Assembly: GCA_013284265.1 (NCBI GenBank)
Contig: JABTBR010000038.1
Span: 1-64,000, forward strand
Reading direction: 5' to 3'
Length of the DNA: 64,000 nt
Source: Oxalobacteraceae bacterium
Lineage (GTDB): Bacteria > Pseudomonadota > Gammaproteobacteria > Burkholderiales > Burkholderiaceae_D
Below, in pieces: positions 54,018-62,505 of this stretch. Both the position numbers and the translations under genes were made by a program. The notes under the pieces are model-generated. The model was not told the DNA's origin, did not search any database, and worked only from the letters and a program-made list of their open reading frames with translations. How positions within the stretch are numbered: position 1 is the stretch's first letter; each line of letters opens with the position of its first letter.

Positions 54018-54911
54018 ATGGAATTAAGCATCAGCAATTTGTCCAAGACCTACGACAACGGCGTCGTAGCTTTGGACAATATTTCGCTCACGATCCCGAC
54101 CGGGATGTTCGGTCTGCTCGGCCCCAATGGCGCCGGCAAATCGACGCTGATGCGCACCCTGGCCACGCTGCAGGAATGCGATTCCGGTTCGGTGTTCTTC
54201 GGCGAGCTCGATGTGCTCGATGAAAAAGACGCCATCCGCCGTCTGCTCGGCTACCTGCCCCAGGACTTCGGCGTCTATCCCAAGGTCACCGCCTACGAGA
54301 TGCTGGACCATTTCGCCGTCCTCAAAGGCTTGTCGAACCGCGCGCGCCGCCGCGAAGTGGTCGATGGCCTGCTGCAGCAAACCAATCTGTTCGATGTCCG
54401 CCACCAGCGCCTGGGCGGCTTTTCCGGCGGCATGCGCCAGCGCTTCGGCATCGCCCAGGCCCTGCTGGGCGACCCCAAACTGATCATCGTCGACGAGCCG
54501 ACCGCCGGCCTGGACCCGCAGGAACGGGTGCGCTTCCATAACTTGCTGTCCGACATCGGCGAAGACAAGACCGTGATCCTGTCCACCCACATCGTCAGCG
54601 ACGTGGCCGATCTGTGCGCCAATATGGCCATCATCAACAAGGGCCATCTGCTGGTGTGCGGCCCGACCCAGCAGCTGATCGACGAGGTCAGCGACAAGAT
54701 CTGGGCCCGTTTCGTCGACAAGAAAGACCTGGCCATGTTCCAGCAGCGCCATGCCGTGATCTCGACGCGCCTGCTGTCGGGCCGCACTCTGATCCATGTC
54801 TACAGCGAGCAAGACCCCGGCGACGGCTTCGAGGAAGCCATCGGCGACCTGGAAGACGCCTACTTCGCCACCATCGCCGGCCGCCATCGCGCCGCCGCGC
54901 ACTGCGGCTGA
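54018..54911 (+). CDS. ABC transporter ATP-binding protein
   Basis: A 297-residue ATPase partner of the large permease-peptidase downstream. Walker A is GPNGAGKS at 35-42, the signature is GGFSGGMRQRFGIAQ, and Walker B is LIIVDEPTAGLD with the switch histidine in STHIV. A C-terminal extension of about 80 residues (FVDKKDLAMFQQRHAV onward) is typical of ATPases paired with ABC-2 permeases. CAGGAG lies ahead of the ATG at 54018. Only seven bases separate it from the permease gene. Confidence 0.92.
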   Translation: MELSISNLSKTYDNGVVALDNISLTIPTGMFGLLGPNGAGKSTLMRTLATLQECDSGSVFFGELDVLDEKDAIRRLLGYLPQDFGVYPKVTAYEMLDHFAVLKGLSNRARRREVVDGLLQQTNLFDVRHQRLGGFSGGMRQRFGIAQALLGDPKLIIVDEPTAGLDPQERVRFHNLLSDIGEDKTVILSTHIVSDVADLCANMAIINKGHLLVCGPTQQLIDEVSDKIWARFVDKKDLAMFQQRHAVISTRLLSGRTLIHVYSEQDPGDGFEEAIGDLEDAYFATIAGRHRAAAHCG

Positions 54912-54918
54912 GGACGCC

Positions 54919-57900
54919 ATGCTCGCCATCGCCCTGTTCGAAGCCAGGCAGCGCTTCAAGCTGCTGTCGACCTGGATCTACTTCCTGATGTTCCTGGCGC
55001 TGGCCGTGCTGTCCATGGCCGCGGCCGGCGGCGCCTTCAAGCATGCCACCGTCTCCTTCGGCGGCCGGGTGCTGATCGACGCGCCGCGCTCGCTGATGCT
55101 CAGCGCCAGCTTCCTGTCCTCGCTGGGCGTGATCGTCATGGCCGCGCTGATGGGCCGCTCGGTGCAGCAGGATTTCGAATATGAGATGCACCACTTCTTC
55201 TTCAGCGCACCGATCCGCAAGCACCAGTACATCTTCGGCCGCTTCCTGGGCGGCTTCCTCAGCCTGGCCGTCATCTTCACCAGCATCCCGCTGGGCGCCT
55301 GGCTGGGCACCTTCATCCCCGGCATAGACAGCGACCGCATCGGCAACGGCAGCCTGGCCGGCTATCTGCTGCCCTATCTGTGCACCATCCTGCCCAATAT
55401 CCTGATCTTCGGTTCGGTGTTCTTCATGATCGCCGCGCTGAGCCGGCGCATGCTGCCGGTCTACATCAGCAGCGTGGTCATGCTGATCGGCTACCTGGTC
55501 GCCCCCGGCCTGGCACGCGACCTCGACTTTAAAACCCTGGCCGCCCTGATCGATCCCTTCGGCATCACCGCCGTGATCCGCCTGACCGAGTACTGGCCCA
55601 TCGTCGAACGCAATACCCGGCTGGTGCTGCCCGAGGGCGTGTTCCTGCTGAACCGCGCGATCTGGTCGGGCTTTGCCCTGCTCGGCCTGCTGCTGGGCTA
55701 CTGGCGCTTCCACTTCATCGCCGTCATCGACAGCGGCAGCGCCGGCCACGGCGATGGCGAAGCGCCGCAGCGCATCGCAGCCGTCTCGCTGCACACCAGG
55801 GAGACACCCGACTTCCAGGCCCGCAACCTGGCCCAACTGCTCGCCCAGATGAGCTGGCTGAACCTGCGCGAAACGGCCAAGAATATCTACTTCCTCGTCA
55901 TCGTGCTGGCCGGCGTGCTGACCGTGCTGGCCGGCTCGCTCGACATGGGCTCGATGTTCGGCACCAATACCTATCCCGTCACCTATATGGTGGTGGAAAC
56001 GGTGACCGACACCTTCGCCCTGTTCATGCTGATCATCACCACCTTCTATGCTGGCGAACTGGTGTGGCGCGAACGCGAACACCGCATCGCCCAGATGTTC
56101 GACGCGCTGCCGATTCCCAGCTGGCTGCCGCTGCTGTCCAAGCTGTTCGCCCTGATCGGCATGCAGGCCCTGCTGCTGGTCGTGGTGATGGTCTGCGGCA
56201 TGTCCATCCAGATCGCCAAGGGCTATTTCGTCCTCGAACCCGGCCTGTACCTGCACTATCTGTTCACCATCCAGCTGCCCGTCTACGCGATGGAGGCGGT
56301 GCTGGCGATTTCCCTGCAGGTGCTGTTCAACCACAAGTACCTGGCCTATTTCGCCATGATCCTGTACTACGTGGCCTGCATCACCTTCCGCTCGCTGGGC
56401 ATCGACCATCCGATGGTGCTGTACGCCACCTCGCCCTTCTTCCAGTATTCGGCCATGAATGGCTTCGGCCATTTCCTCACGCGCGAGCGCTGGTTCGACC
56501 TGTACTGGGCCGGCGCCGCCGTGATGCTGGTGGTGCTGTCGGTACTGTTCTGGTCGCGCGGCACCAATAATGAATGGCGCAAGCGCCTGCAACTGGCGCG
56601 CCATGCGCTGACCATGCCGGTGCTGGCCAGCCTGGCGGCGGGCCTGGCCATCTTCCTCGGCGCCGGTGGCGTGCTGTTCTACAACCTGCACATCGCCAAC
56701 TGCTACAAGTCGCCGTACCAGAAGGACGAGGACCGCGCCGACTATGAGCGCCAGTACCGCAAGTTCGCCGCCGCGCCGCAGCCGCGCGTCAGCGACGTCG
56801 CGCTCAATGTCGACATCGAACCGCAGCAGCGCAGCCTGCACATCAAGGGCCGCTACCTGCTGCAAAACAAGACCGGCCAGGTGATCACCGACGTGATGGT
56901 GCAGCAGGACAGCAGTGCCACCATCCGCGCGCTGCGCTTCGGCGAGGCCAGCCGTCCCGGCCTGAAGGATAGCGATCTGGGTTTCTACAGCTACCGCCTG
57001 AGCAAGCCGCTGGCGCCCGGCGCCGAGCTGAGCATGGAATTCGAACTGGACTTCGCGCCCAAGGGCATCCTCGGCCTGGGCCAGGATACCCCGGTGCTGG
57101 CCAACGGCACTTTCTTCAACAGCAGCATCCTGCCGCGCATCGGCTACCAGCCTTCGATGGAGCTGCAGGACGCGCGCGACCGCAAGCGCCACGACATGCC
57201 CAAGCGCGAACGCATGGCGCCGCGCGACGATGCCCGGGCCCTGGCCAACAACTACATCAGCAGCGACGCCGACCGCATCAGCTTCGATGCCGTCGTCAGC
57301 ACCAGCGCCGACCAGTTCGCCATCGCGCCCGGCCAGCTCGAGCGCGAATGGAACAGCAAGGGCCGCCACTACTTCCACTACAAGATGGAACAGCCCATCC
57401 TGAATTACTATTCCTTCCAGTCGGCCCGCTACGCGGTGCGGCATGACTGGTGGCAGGACGTGGCCATCGAAATCTACTACCAGCCCGGCCACGACTACAA
57501 TCTGGACCGCATGGTGCGCGGCATCAAGGATGGCCTGGACTATTACAGCCGCAACTTCGGTCCCTACCAGCACAAGGTCGTGCGCATCGTCGAATTCCCG
57601 CGCTACGAAAGTTTCGCCCAGGCGATGCCGAACACCATTCCCTATTCCGAAGCGCTGGGCTTCATCGCCAAGGTGGACGACAAGAATTCCAAGGATATCG
57701 ACTACCCCTACTATGTGACCGCGCATGAAGTGGCGCATCAGTGGTGGGGCCATCAGCTGGTGGCGGGCAATACCCGCGGCGCGACCGTGCTGAGCGAAAC
57801 GCTGGCCGAATACTCGGCGCTGATGGTGATGAAGAAAACCTTCGGCCCGGCCAAGATGCGCCGCTTCCTGCGCTACAACCTGGAAAGCTATCTGATGGGC

Positions 57901-58494
57901 CGCGCCATCGAACGCGACCGCGAACGCCCGCTGGCCGACAATGAGCAGCAGGACTACATCCACTACCGCAAGGGCGGCCTGGCCATGTACCAGTTGCAAG
58001 ACCTGCTGGGCGAAGCGCGCGTCAATGGCGCGCTCAAGGAAGTGCTGGGCAAGTACGCCAGGCAGGGGCCGCCGTATCCGAGCGTGACGGTGCTGATCGA
58101 TGCGCTGCGCAAGATCACGCCACCCGAGCAAGCCTATCTGATCGACGACCTGTTCAATGCCATCGTGCTGCACGAAAACCGCGCCGTCTCGGCCACAGCC
58201 GTGAAACGGGCCGACGGCAAATACCTGCTGACGCTGACGGTGCACGCGGCCAAGGTGCGGGCGAATGAGCTGGGAGAGGAAAAAGACGTGTCCATCCGCG
58301 ACCTGATCGACATCGGTGTCGACGACAAGGATGGCAACAGCATGCTGCGCGAGCGCCGCGTGGTCGACCGCAAGGACAATACCTACACCCTGCTGCTGAA
58401 CAGCAAACCGTTCAAGGCCGGCATCGATCCGGACAACAAGCTGCTCGACCGCAAGCCTAGCGACAATATGATTGCCGTGGAGATGGGGAACTAG
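54919..58494 (+). CDS. ABC-2 permease fused to an M1-family metallopeptidase domain
   Basis: An 1191-residue inner-membrane protein. The first half holds two blocks of about six helices each (roughly residues 15-270 and 320-590), arranged like two ABC-2 permease halves. The second half is a periplasmic gluzincin domain with zinc motif HEVAHQWWGHQ at 936-946. The third ligand would be Glu in LSETLAEY; I count 19 residues between the HEXXH end and that Glu, not the usual 18 of M1 enzymes. Known fusions of this kind pair an export permease with an aminopeptidase-like domain; activity and substrate are unproven. It is co-transcribed with the ATPase at 54018. Confidence 0.9.
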   Translation: MLAIALFEARQRFKLLSTWIYFLMFLALAVLSMAAAGGAFKHATVSFGGRVLIDAPRSLMLSASFLSSLGVIVMAALMGRSVQQDFEYEMHHFFFSAPIRKHQYIFGRFLGGFLSLAVIFTSIPLGAWLGTFIPGIDSDRIGNGSLAGYLLPYLCTILPNILIFGSVFFMIAALSRRMLPVYISSVVMLIGYLVAPGLARDLDFKTLAALIDPFGITAVIRLTEYWPIVERNTRLVLPEGVFLLNRAIWSGFALLGLLLGYWRFHFIAVIDSGSAGHGDGEAPQRIAAVSLHTRETPDFQARNLAQLLAQMSWLNLRETAKNIYFLVIVLAGVLTVLAGSLDMGSMFGTNTYPVTYMVVETVTDTFALFMLIITTFYAGELVWREREHRIAQMFDALPIPSWLPLLSKLFALIGMQALLLVVVMVCGMSIQIAKGYFVLEPGLYLHYLFTIQLPVYAMEAVLAISLQVLFNHKYLAYFAMILYYVACITFRSLGIDHPMVLYATSPFFQYSAMNGFGHFLTRERWFDLYWAGAAVMLVVLSVLFWSRGTNNEWRKRLQLARHALTMPVLASLAAGLAIFLGAGGVLFYNLHIANCYKSPYQKDEDRADYERQYRKFAAAPQPRVSDVALNVDIEPQQRSLHIKGRYLLQNKTGQVITDVMVQQDSSATIRALRFGEASRPGLKDSDLGFYSYRLSKPLAPGAELSMEFELDFAPKGILGLGQDTPVLANGTFFNSSILPRIGYQPSMELQDARDRKRHDMPKRERMAPRDDARALANNYISSDADRISFDAVVSTSADQFAIAPGQLEREWNSKGRHYFHYKMEQPILNYYSFQSARYAVRHDWWQDVAIEIYYQPGHDYNLDRMVRGIKDGLDYYSRNFGPYQHKVVRIVEFPRYESFAQAMPNTIPYSEALGFIAKVDDKNSKDIDYPYYVTAHEVAHQWWGHQLVAGNTRGATVLSETLAEYSALMVMKKTFGPAKMRRFLRYNLESYLMGRAIERDRERPLADNEQQDYIHYRKGGLAMYQLQDLLGEARVNGALKEVLGKYARQGPPYPSVTVLIDALRKITPPEQAYLIDDLFNAIVLHENRAVSATAVKRADGKYLLTLTVHAAKVRANELGEEKDVSIRDLIDIGVDDKDGNSMLRERRVVDRKDNTYTLLLNSKPFKAGIDPDNKLLDRKPSDNMIAVEMGN

Positions 58495-58535
58495 GCGGGC
58501 AATGCCGCTGGGTCAAGCGTGCCGCCGCGCTTTTT

Positions 58536-58640
58536 AGAACCCACAGCAAAGAGCCGGGGGCCGGTCCCTCTGGGGCCGGCGGGGCGCAGCCACTCCCCGG
58601 ACCCCGGGGTCAGACCCCAGGGGTACGCCGTGGGTTTACA
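58536..58640. repeat. Dispersed palindromic element, copy 3 (expanded)
   Basis: Opens AACCCACAGCAAAGAGCC and closes GGGGTACGCCGTGGGTTTAC, the usual frame, but the core is replaced by a longer GC-rich insert (GGGGCCGGTCCCTCTGGGGC and onwards) before a single GGGGTCAGACCCCAGG. It lies between the M1-permease gene and the convergent chemoreceptor-like gene. Confidence 0.85.
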
Positions 58641-58707
58641 AGGCAGCCGGCGGCCCGCAGAGTCAGCATTTTCCTTCACTGAACTGCACTTGACTAGCCG
58701 GGGAAAT

Positions 58708-59355
58708 TTAACCGCGCAGGCGCGCTGCCGGCTTCAGCTGAAACACGTGGACAGCTTCGATCAGCACGGCCGCCGCCAGATGATTGGCCTGGCGGGCCTT
58801 GGCGGCATTCTGGCGCACCAGCAGCACCAGCCGTTCCAGCGAGGTGGCGGTATCTTCCAGGGTGCAGGCCGCTTCGCCGCCACGGCACCACAGGTCCAGC
58901 TGGGCCTGGGCGCTCAATTCCGGATCTTCGCCGACGATCAGGCTCAGGCTGTCATTCATTTCGCGCAGCGCCTGCAGCAGGCGCTTGGTTTCTTCGCAGC
59001 CGTTAATACGGCTTTGGGCTTTTTCGGCTGCCAGCAGCACCGCCATGTCGACCGCGCGCCTTAGCGGCACCAGGATGCCGTGGGCCAGCCAGCCGGCCAC
59101 GGCCAGGCCAACGAGCAGCAACAACAGGCTGAAGCCAAACAGGAAATCGCGGCTGGGTTGATACAGGGATGTCTGGTCGGGCAGATAACTGCCGCCGCTC
59201 TCGACCGCCATATCCAGCGCATGCATGCTCAGCGCGGGAATGCCCGTGTCGATGGCCTGCAACTGGCTCAGGCCGAGCACGATCAACACCGCGGTGACGG
59301 CCAGTACCAGTCCAAAGCTGGCGGCAAAGCGTTTGCCGATAGGTAAATTTTTCAT
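58708..59355 (-). CDS. Miniature methyl-accepting-chemotaxis-like protein
   Basis: A 215-residue protein that looks like a chemoreceptor with most of its parts removed. MKNLPIGKRFAASFGLVLAV is a receptor-type first membrane helix; the periplasmic part is only about 35 residues; the second helix (FLFGFSLLLLLVGLAVAGWL) leads into HAMP-like sequence. TATSLERLVLLVRQNAAKAR resembles the start of a methylation helix, then the chain jumps to a receptor-like C-terminus (AVLIEAVHVFQLKPAA). The signalling tip that binds CheA and CheW is missing. It may be a decayed gene or a modulator of full-length receptors. The ATG at 59355 is preferred over one eight codons earlier. Confidence 0.7.
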   Translation of the reverse strand: MKNLPIGKRFAASFGLVLAVTAVLIVLGLSQLQAIDTGIPALSMHALDMAVESGGSYLPDQTSLYQPSRDFLFGFSLLLLLVGLAVAGWLAHGILVPLRRAVDMAVLLAAEKAQSRINGCEETKRLLQALREMNDSLSLIVGEDPELSAQAQLDLWCRGGEAACTLEDTATSLERLVLLVRQNAAKARQANHLAAAVLIEAVHVFQLKPAARLRG

Positions 59356-59551
59356 ATACTGGCGTGCCGGAAACGACATATTGAGCGAAAAACAGCATTG
59401 CTGCGATTAAAATACAAACTCACAAGAAAGGAATTAAGTTTCCTGTGAGTATCTATACTTTACCACATGCAACTTGTTTTTGGCACGCCGCTGCTGAAAT
59501 AAACAGCAGCTTGCATCTTTCAAGCCGGCTTCCCCAGGTACCGGTCCGCCG

Positions 59552-60466
59552 CTAGGCCGGTGTTTCGCCCAGTCCGGCGGCCAGGTCGCGCAGCCAGCTG
59601 CCCGCCTTGGCCGCATCCCAGACCAGCGCCAGCTGCTCCACGCATTCATAGGTGCAATCGCTGACCTGAATCCGGCGCAAGGCGGGATCGTCCAGTGCGA
59701 AGTCAGGCAGATAGGCCAGCGCCTCGCCCGCTTTGACAAATCCCAGCAGCAATTGCAGATCGTCGGCCCAGTAGCGTATCCGGCGCGGCAACTGGTCGTC
59801 GCGCCAGCCGTCCGAGCGCGCTCCCCGCGCCACGCCGCAGAACAGCGAACGCGAGGGACAGGCGAAGTCATGCGCCAGCACCTGTGCGCTGGTCGCGCTC
59901 AGCACGGCGGCGGCGGGCAGTTGCGCGACCAGCGGGTGGCAGGCGCCGGCGACCAGATGCAGGGTCACGCTGCCCAAAGAGGTGATTTGCCAATCCTCCG
60001 ACCAGTGCGCGCCCCGGCCCTCGATCGCCTCATTGGTGACGATGGCGGCATGCAGATCGCCGCGCGCCAGCGCCGCCAGCGCCTCGTCCTCGAACATCGC
60101 CTGCATCCGCAGGCAGCCTTCGGTATAGCCGGCAAGCGAGCGCGACAGCGCGCGCCCGTGGCGCCACAACAGGATCGCCGGGCCGCCGATGCGGCAATCG
60201 ACGGCGGCACGCTCGCCCATCAGGTCGGCCTTGGCCTGGTCGGCCAGCGCCAGCAGCCCCTGGGCCCGCGCCAGCAGCATCTTGCCGCCGCTATTGAGAA
60301 CCAGCTGGCGCGCGCTGCGGTCGAACAGGGGCTGGTCCAGCGTTTCCTCCAGCCGCCGGATCGCCTTCGAGACCGCCGACGGCGTCAGATGCAGCTCCTG
60401 GGCCGCCGCGCCCAGCGAAGGGCGGCGCGCCGCACAGACGAAAATACGCAGGTCGCTCAGGTTCAT
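59552..60466 (-). CDS. LysR-family transcriptional regulator
   Basis: A 304-residue regulator. N-terminal winged helix-turn-helix MNLSDLRIFVCAARRPSLGA with AAQELHLTPSAVSKAI, and the LysR substrate-binding domain from about residue 90. It is divergent from the oxidoreductase at 60561 with a 94-bp shared gap, the classic layout for a LysR regulator and its target. Inducer unknown. The gene ends before a 196-bp non-coding gap with no feature I can name. Confidence 0.93.
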   Translation of the reverse strand: MNLSDLRIFVCAARRPSLGAAAQELHLTPSAVSKAIRRLEETLDQPLFDRSARQLVLNSGGKMLLARAQGLLALADQAKADLMGERAAVDCRIGGPAILLWRHGRALSRSLAGYTEGCLRMQAMFEDEALAALARGDLHAAIVTNEAIEGRGAHWSEDWQITSLGSVTLHLVAGACHPLVAQLPAAAVLSATSAQVLAHDFACPSRSLFCGVARGARSDGWRDDQLPRRIRYWADDLQLLLGFVKAGEALAYLPDFALDDPALRRIQVSDCTYECVEQLALVWDAAKAGSWLRDLAAGLGETPA

Positions 60467-60560
60467 GGTGCCTATCAGGATACAAAGAGTGAATTTAAGT
60501 TGCTTTACGGGACAGTGAATGCATCATACCATCGACACTTACTTCTTTTGAGATCCCGCC

Positions 60561-61583
60561 ATGACCATCACCCAACGCCTTTGGATGTACCGCCGCCAGC
60601 CCCTGGCTGAGGTCGGCGGCGAGCACTACGAACTGATAGCACAGCCGCTGGACACCCGCCTGGGCGATAACGAGGTGCTGATCGAGGCGCGCTATTTCAG
60701 CGTCGACCCGTATATGCGCATCGGCCAGTCCGGCAAGCCGACCTACGATGCCGAACCGCATCCATTGAATACCGTCCAGCAAAGCGGCGTGGTCAGCCAG
60801 GTGATCGCATCGAAGGCGGCCGGCTTCGCCGAGGGCGACTGGGTCTATAGTTACTCCGGCTGGCAAAGCCATGCCCGCGTGCACGCCAGCGCCCTGACCC
60901 GGCTCGACCCGGAACAGGCGCCCGTCACCACCGCGCTGGGTGTGCTCGGCATGCCGGGCCGCACCGCCTGGTTCGGCCTGACCGAATCGGGCAAGCCGCA
61001 TGCGGGCGAAGTCGTGGTCGTATCCGGCGCCGCCGGCGCAGTCGGTTCGCTGGTGCTGCAGTTCGCCAAGCGCCACGGTGCGCGCGTGCTCGGCATCGCC
61101 GGCGGTCCGGCCAAATGCGCGTGGCTGCGCACGGACCTGGGCGCTGACTGGGCCATCGATTACAAGGCCCACGGCAACGCCGATTCGCTCAGTGCCGCCA
61201 TCAAGGAAGTGACGGGCGGCGTGGACGTGTATTTCGACAATGTAGGCGGCATGGTGACCGATGCCGTCATCCCCTTGATCAACCGGCGCGCGCGCATCGT
61301 CATCTGCGGCCAGATCAGCCAGTACAACGGCGGGCTCGACACGCCGGAACTGGGGCCGCGCCTGCTGCACCACATGCTGTACCAGCGCGCCACGATTCAA
61401 GGCATGCTGGCGCGCGATTATGTGCACCGCATGGACGAGATGAAGCGCATCGTCGCGCCCTGGGTCAAGGCGGGCGACATCGTATTCGAGGAGACCATCA
61501 TCGACGGCTTCGAACAACTGCCGAGCGCGCTCAATTCCCTGTTCACCGGCGAGCATCGCGGCAAACTGCTGGTGAAAGCATGA
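60561..61583 (+). CDS. NADP-dependent oxidoreductase (zinc-free MDR family, CurA/YncB-like)
   Basis: A 340-residue medium-chain reductase of the leukotriene B4 dehydrogenase / curcumin reductase type, which reduces conjugated carbon-carbon double bonds with NADPH. Visible motifs are YFSVDPYMRIG, GVLGMPGRTAWFGL, the nucleotide motif VVVSGAAGAVGSLVLQFAK, VDVYFDNVGG and RIVICGQISQYN. There are no zinc-binding cysteine sets. Natural substrate unknown. It is likely regulated by the divergent LysR protein and overlaps the next gene by four bases. Confidence 0.94.
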   Translation: MTITQRLWMYRRQPLAEVGGEHYELIAQPLDTRLGDNEVLIEARYFSVDPYMRIGQSGKPTYDAEPHPLNTVQQSGVVSQVIASKAAGFAEGDWVYSYSGWQSHARVHASALTRLDPEQAPVTTALGVLGMPGRTAWFGLTESGKPHAGEVVVVSGAAGAVGSLVLQFAKRHGARVLGIAGGPAKCAWLRTDLGADWAIDYKAHGNADSLSAAIKEVTGGVDVYFDNVGGMVTDAVIPLINRRARIVICGQISQYNGGLDTPELGPRLLHHMLYQRATIQGMLARDYVHRMDEMKRIVAPWVKAGDIVFEETIIDGFEQLPSALNSLFTGEHRGKLLVKA

Positions 61584-62308
61584 GCGCCGCGCTGAAGTGG
61601 AAGAAGCCGATGGCGAACGCAACTGGCCAAGCGGCGCTGCGGGCAAGCCTGCTCGCGGCGGCATTGCTGCTGAGTGCTTCGGGCCAGGCGGCCAACGCCA
61701 GTTATGGCGAGCATGGCATGGCGCTATTCGGCGGCAAGGAAGGACTCTACCTGTCCCACTTGCCGATGTTCCACGCGCCGCATGATTATCAGGTGGTGTT
61801 GCAGGTGCATGTGGCCAATCCCAAGGTCGACATGGCGCTGCGCCGTCGCCTGGAAGGCAAGCCGGCACTGTGGACCATCGCGCCGGAGAAGTTTGAACTG
61901 GATCGCTTGTCGCCGCAGGCGGCGCAGCCGCTGAAGCGCTTCAAGGCCGATCTGGTGTTGGGACATTTTGAGCAGAAAGGCGTGACTCAGCATCACGCGG
62001 CGACGCTGGTGGTCGATCGCGTGCTGATGTACCGGCAACTGTCGGCCGAGCCGCATGACAGCGCCACCGCCACTTATACGCAGATCGGCCAGAGCCGGCG
62101 GCGCTTCCTGGTCAAGCAGATCGACAGCCGGCCGGACTTCGATCACATCGTGGCATATCGGGCCAAGGCGGATGCGCCGGTGACGGCGATTAGCGTGGCC
62201 AAGGATGCGCTCAAGGAAACCGATGCGGCCACCTTGGCGCGGGCGCTGCACACAGTGCCGTCCGACATACTCGGCACCGTGTATTTCTATACAGACGATC
62301 TGCGCTAA
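61580..62308 (+). CDS. Exported protein of unknown function
   Basis: A 242-residue protein with a signal peptide (hydrophobic stretch LRASLLAAALLLSASGQAAN, cut near residue 38-40) and no motif I recognise. The mature part has YGEHGMALFGGKEGLYLSHL, MFHAPHDYQVVLQVHV and LGTVYFYTDDLR at the end; the many histidines near the front (GEHG, SHLPMFHAPHDY) could bind a metal. It overlaps the oxidoreductase stop by four bases (ATGA), so the two are translationally coupled even though one is cytoplasmic and the other exported. A later ATG at residue 11 is possible. Confidence 0.75.
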   Translation: MSAALKWKKPMANATGQAALRASLLAAALLLSASGQAANASYGEHGMALFGGKEGLYLSHLPMFHAPHDYQVVLQVHVANPKVDMALRRRLEGKPALWTIAPEKFELDRLSPQAAQPLKRFKADLVLGHFEQKGVTQHHAATLVVDRVLMYRQLSAEPHDSATATYTQIGQSRRRFLVKQIDSRPDFDHIVAYRAKADAPVTAISVAKDALKETDAATLARALHTVPSDILGTVYFYTDDLR

Positions 62309-62326
62309 GGTGCCGGCGGCGCATGC

Positions 62327-62397
62327 TAAAACCCACGGCTGAAATCTGGGGTCTGACCCGCCGGGTCAGACCCCGGCTCTTTGCCGTGGGTTTTAAC
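62327..62397. repeat. Dispersed palindromic element, copy 4
   Basis: AAAACCCACGGC, the core GGGTCTGACCCGCCGGGTCA, and GGCTCTTTGCCGTGGGTTTT on the right. It is the most symmetric copy and lies 18 bp after a stop codon. Confidence 0.92.
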
Positions 62398-62470
62398 CGA
62401 GCCGGCGGCACCTACACAGTAGAACCGGCGGCACCTACGCAATAGAGCCACTGACACCCAGCCACTGGCG

Positions 62471-62505
62471 AAAAAAACCGGGACACGCAGTCCCGGCTTT
62501 TTTTT
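62471..62505. terminator. Bidirectional terminator between convergent genes
   Basis: CCGGGAC and GTCCCGG arms, preceded by seven A and followed by eight T residues, so it can end transcripts from both sides. The T run overlaps the topB stop codon. Confidence 0.92.

Noticed and set aside
54688..58245. A 1185-codon open frame antisense to the permease-peptidase gene
   Set aside because: The same antisense artefact of codon bias; low-complexity composition and no motif.
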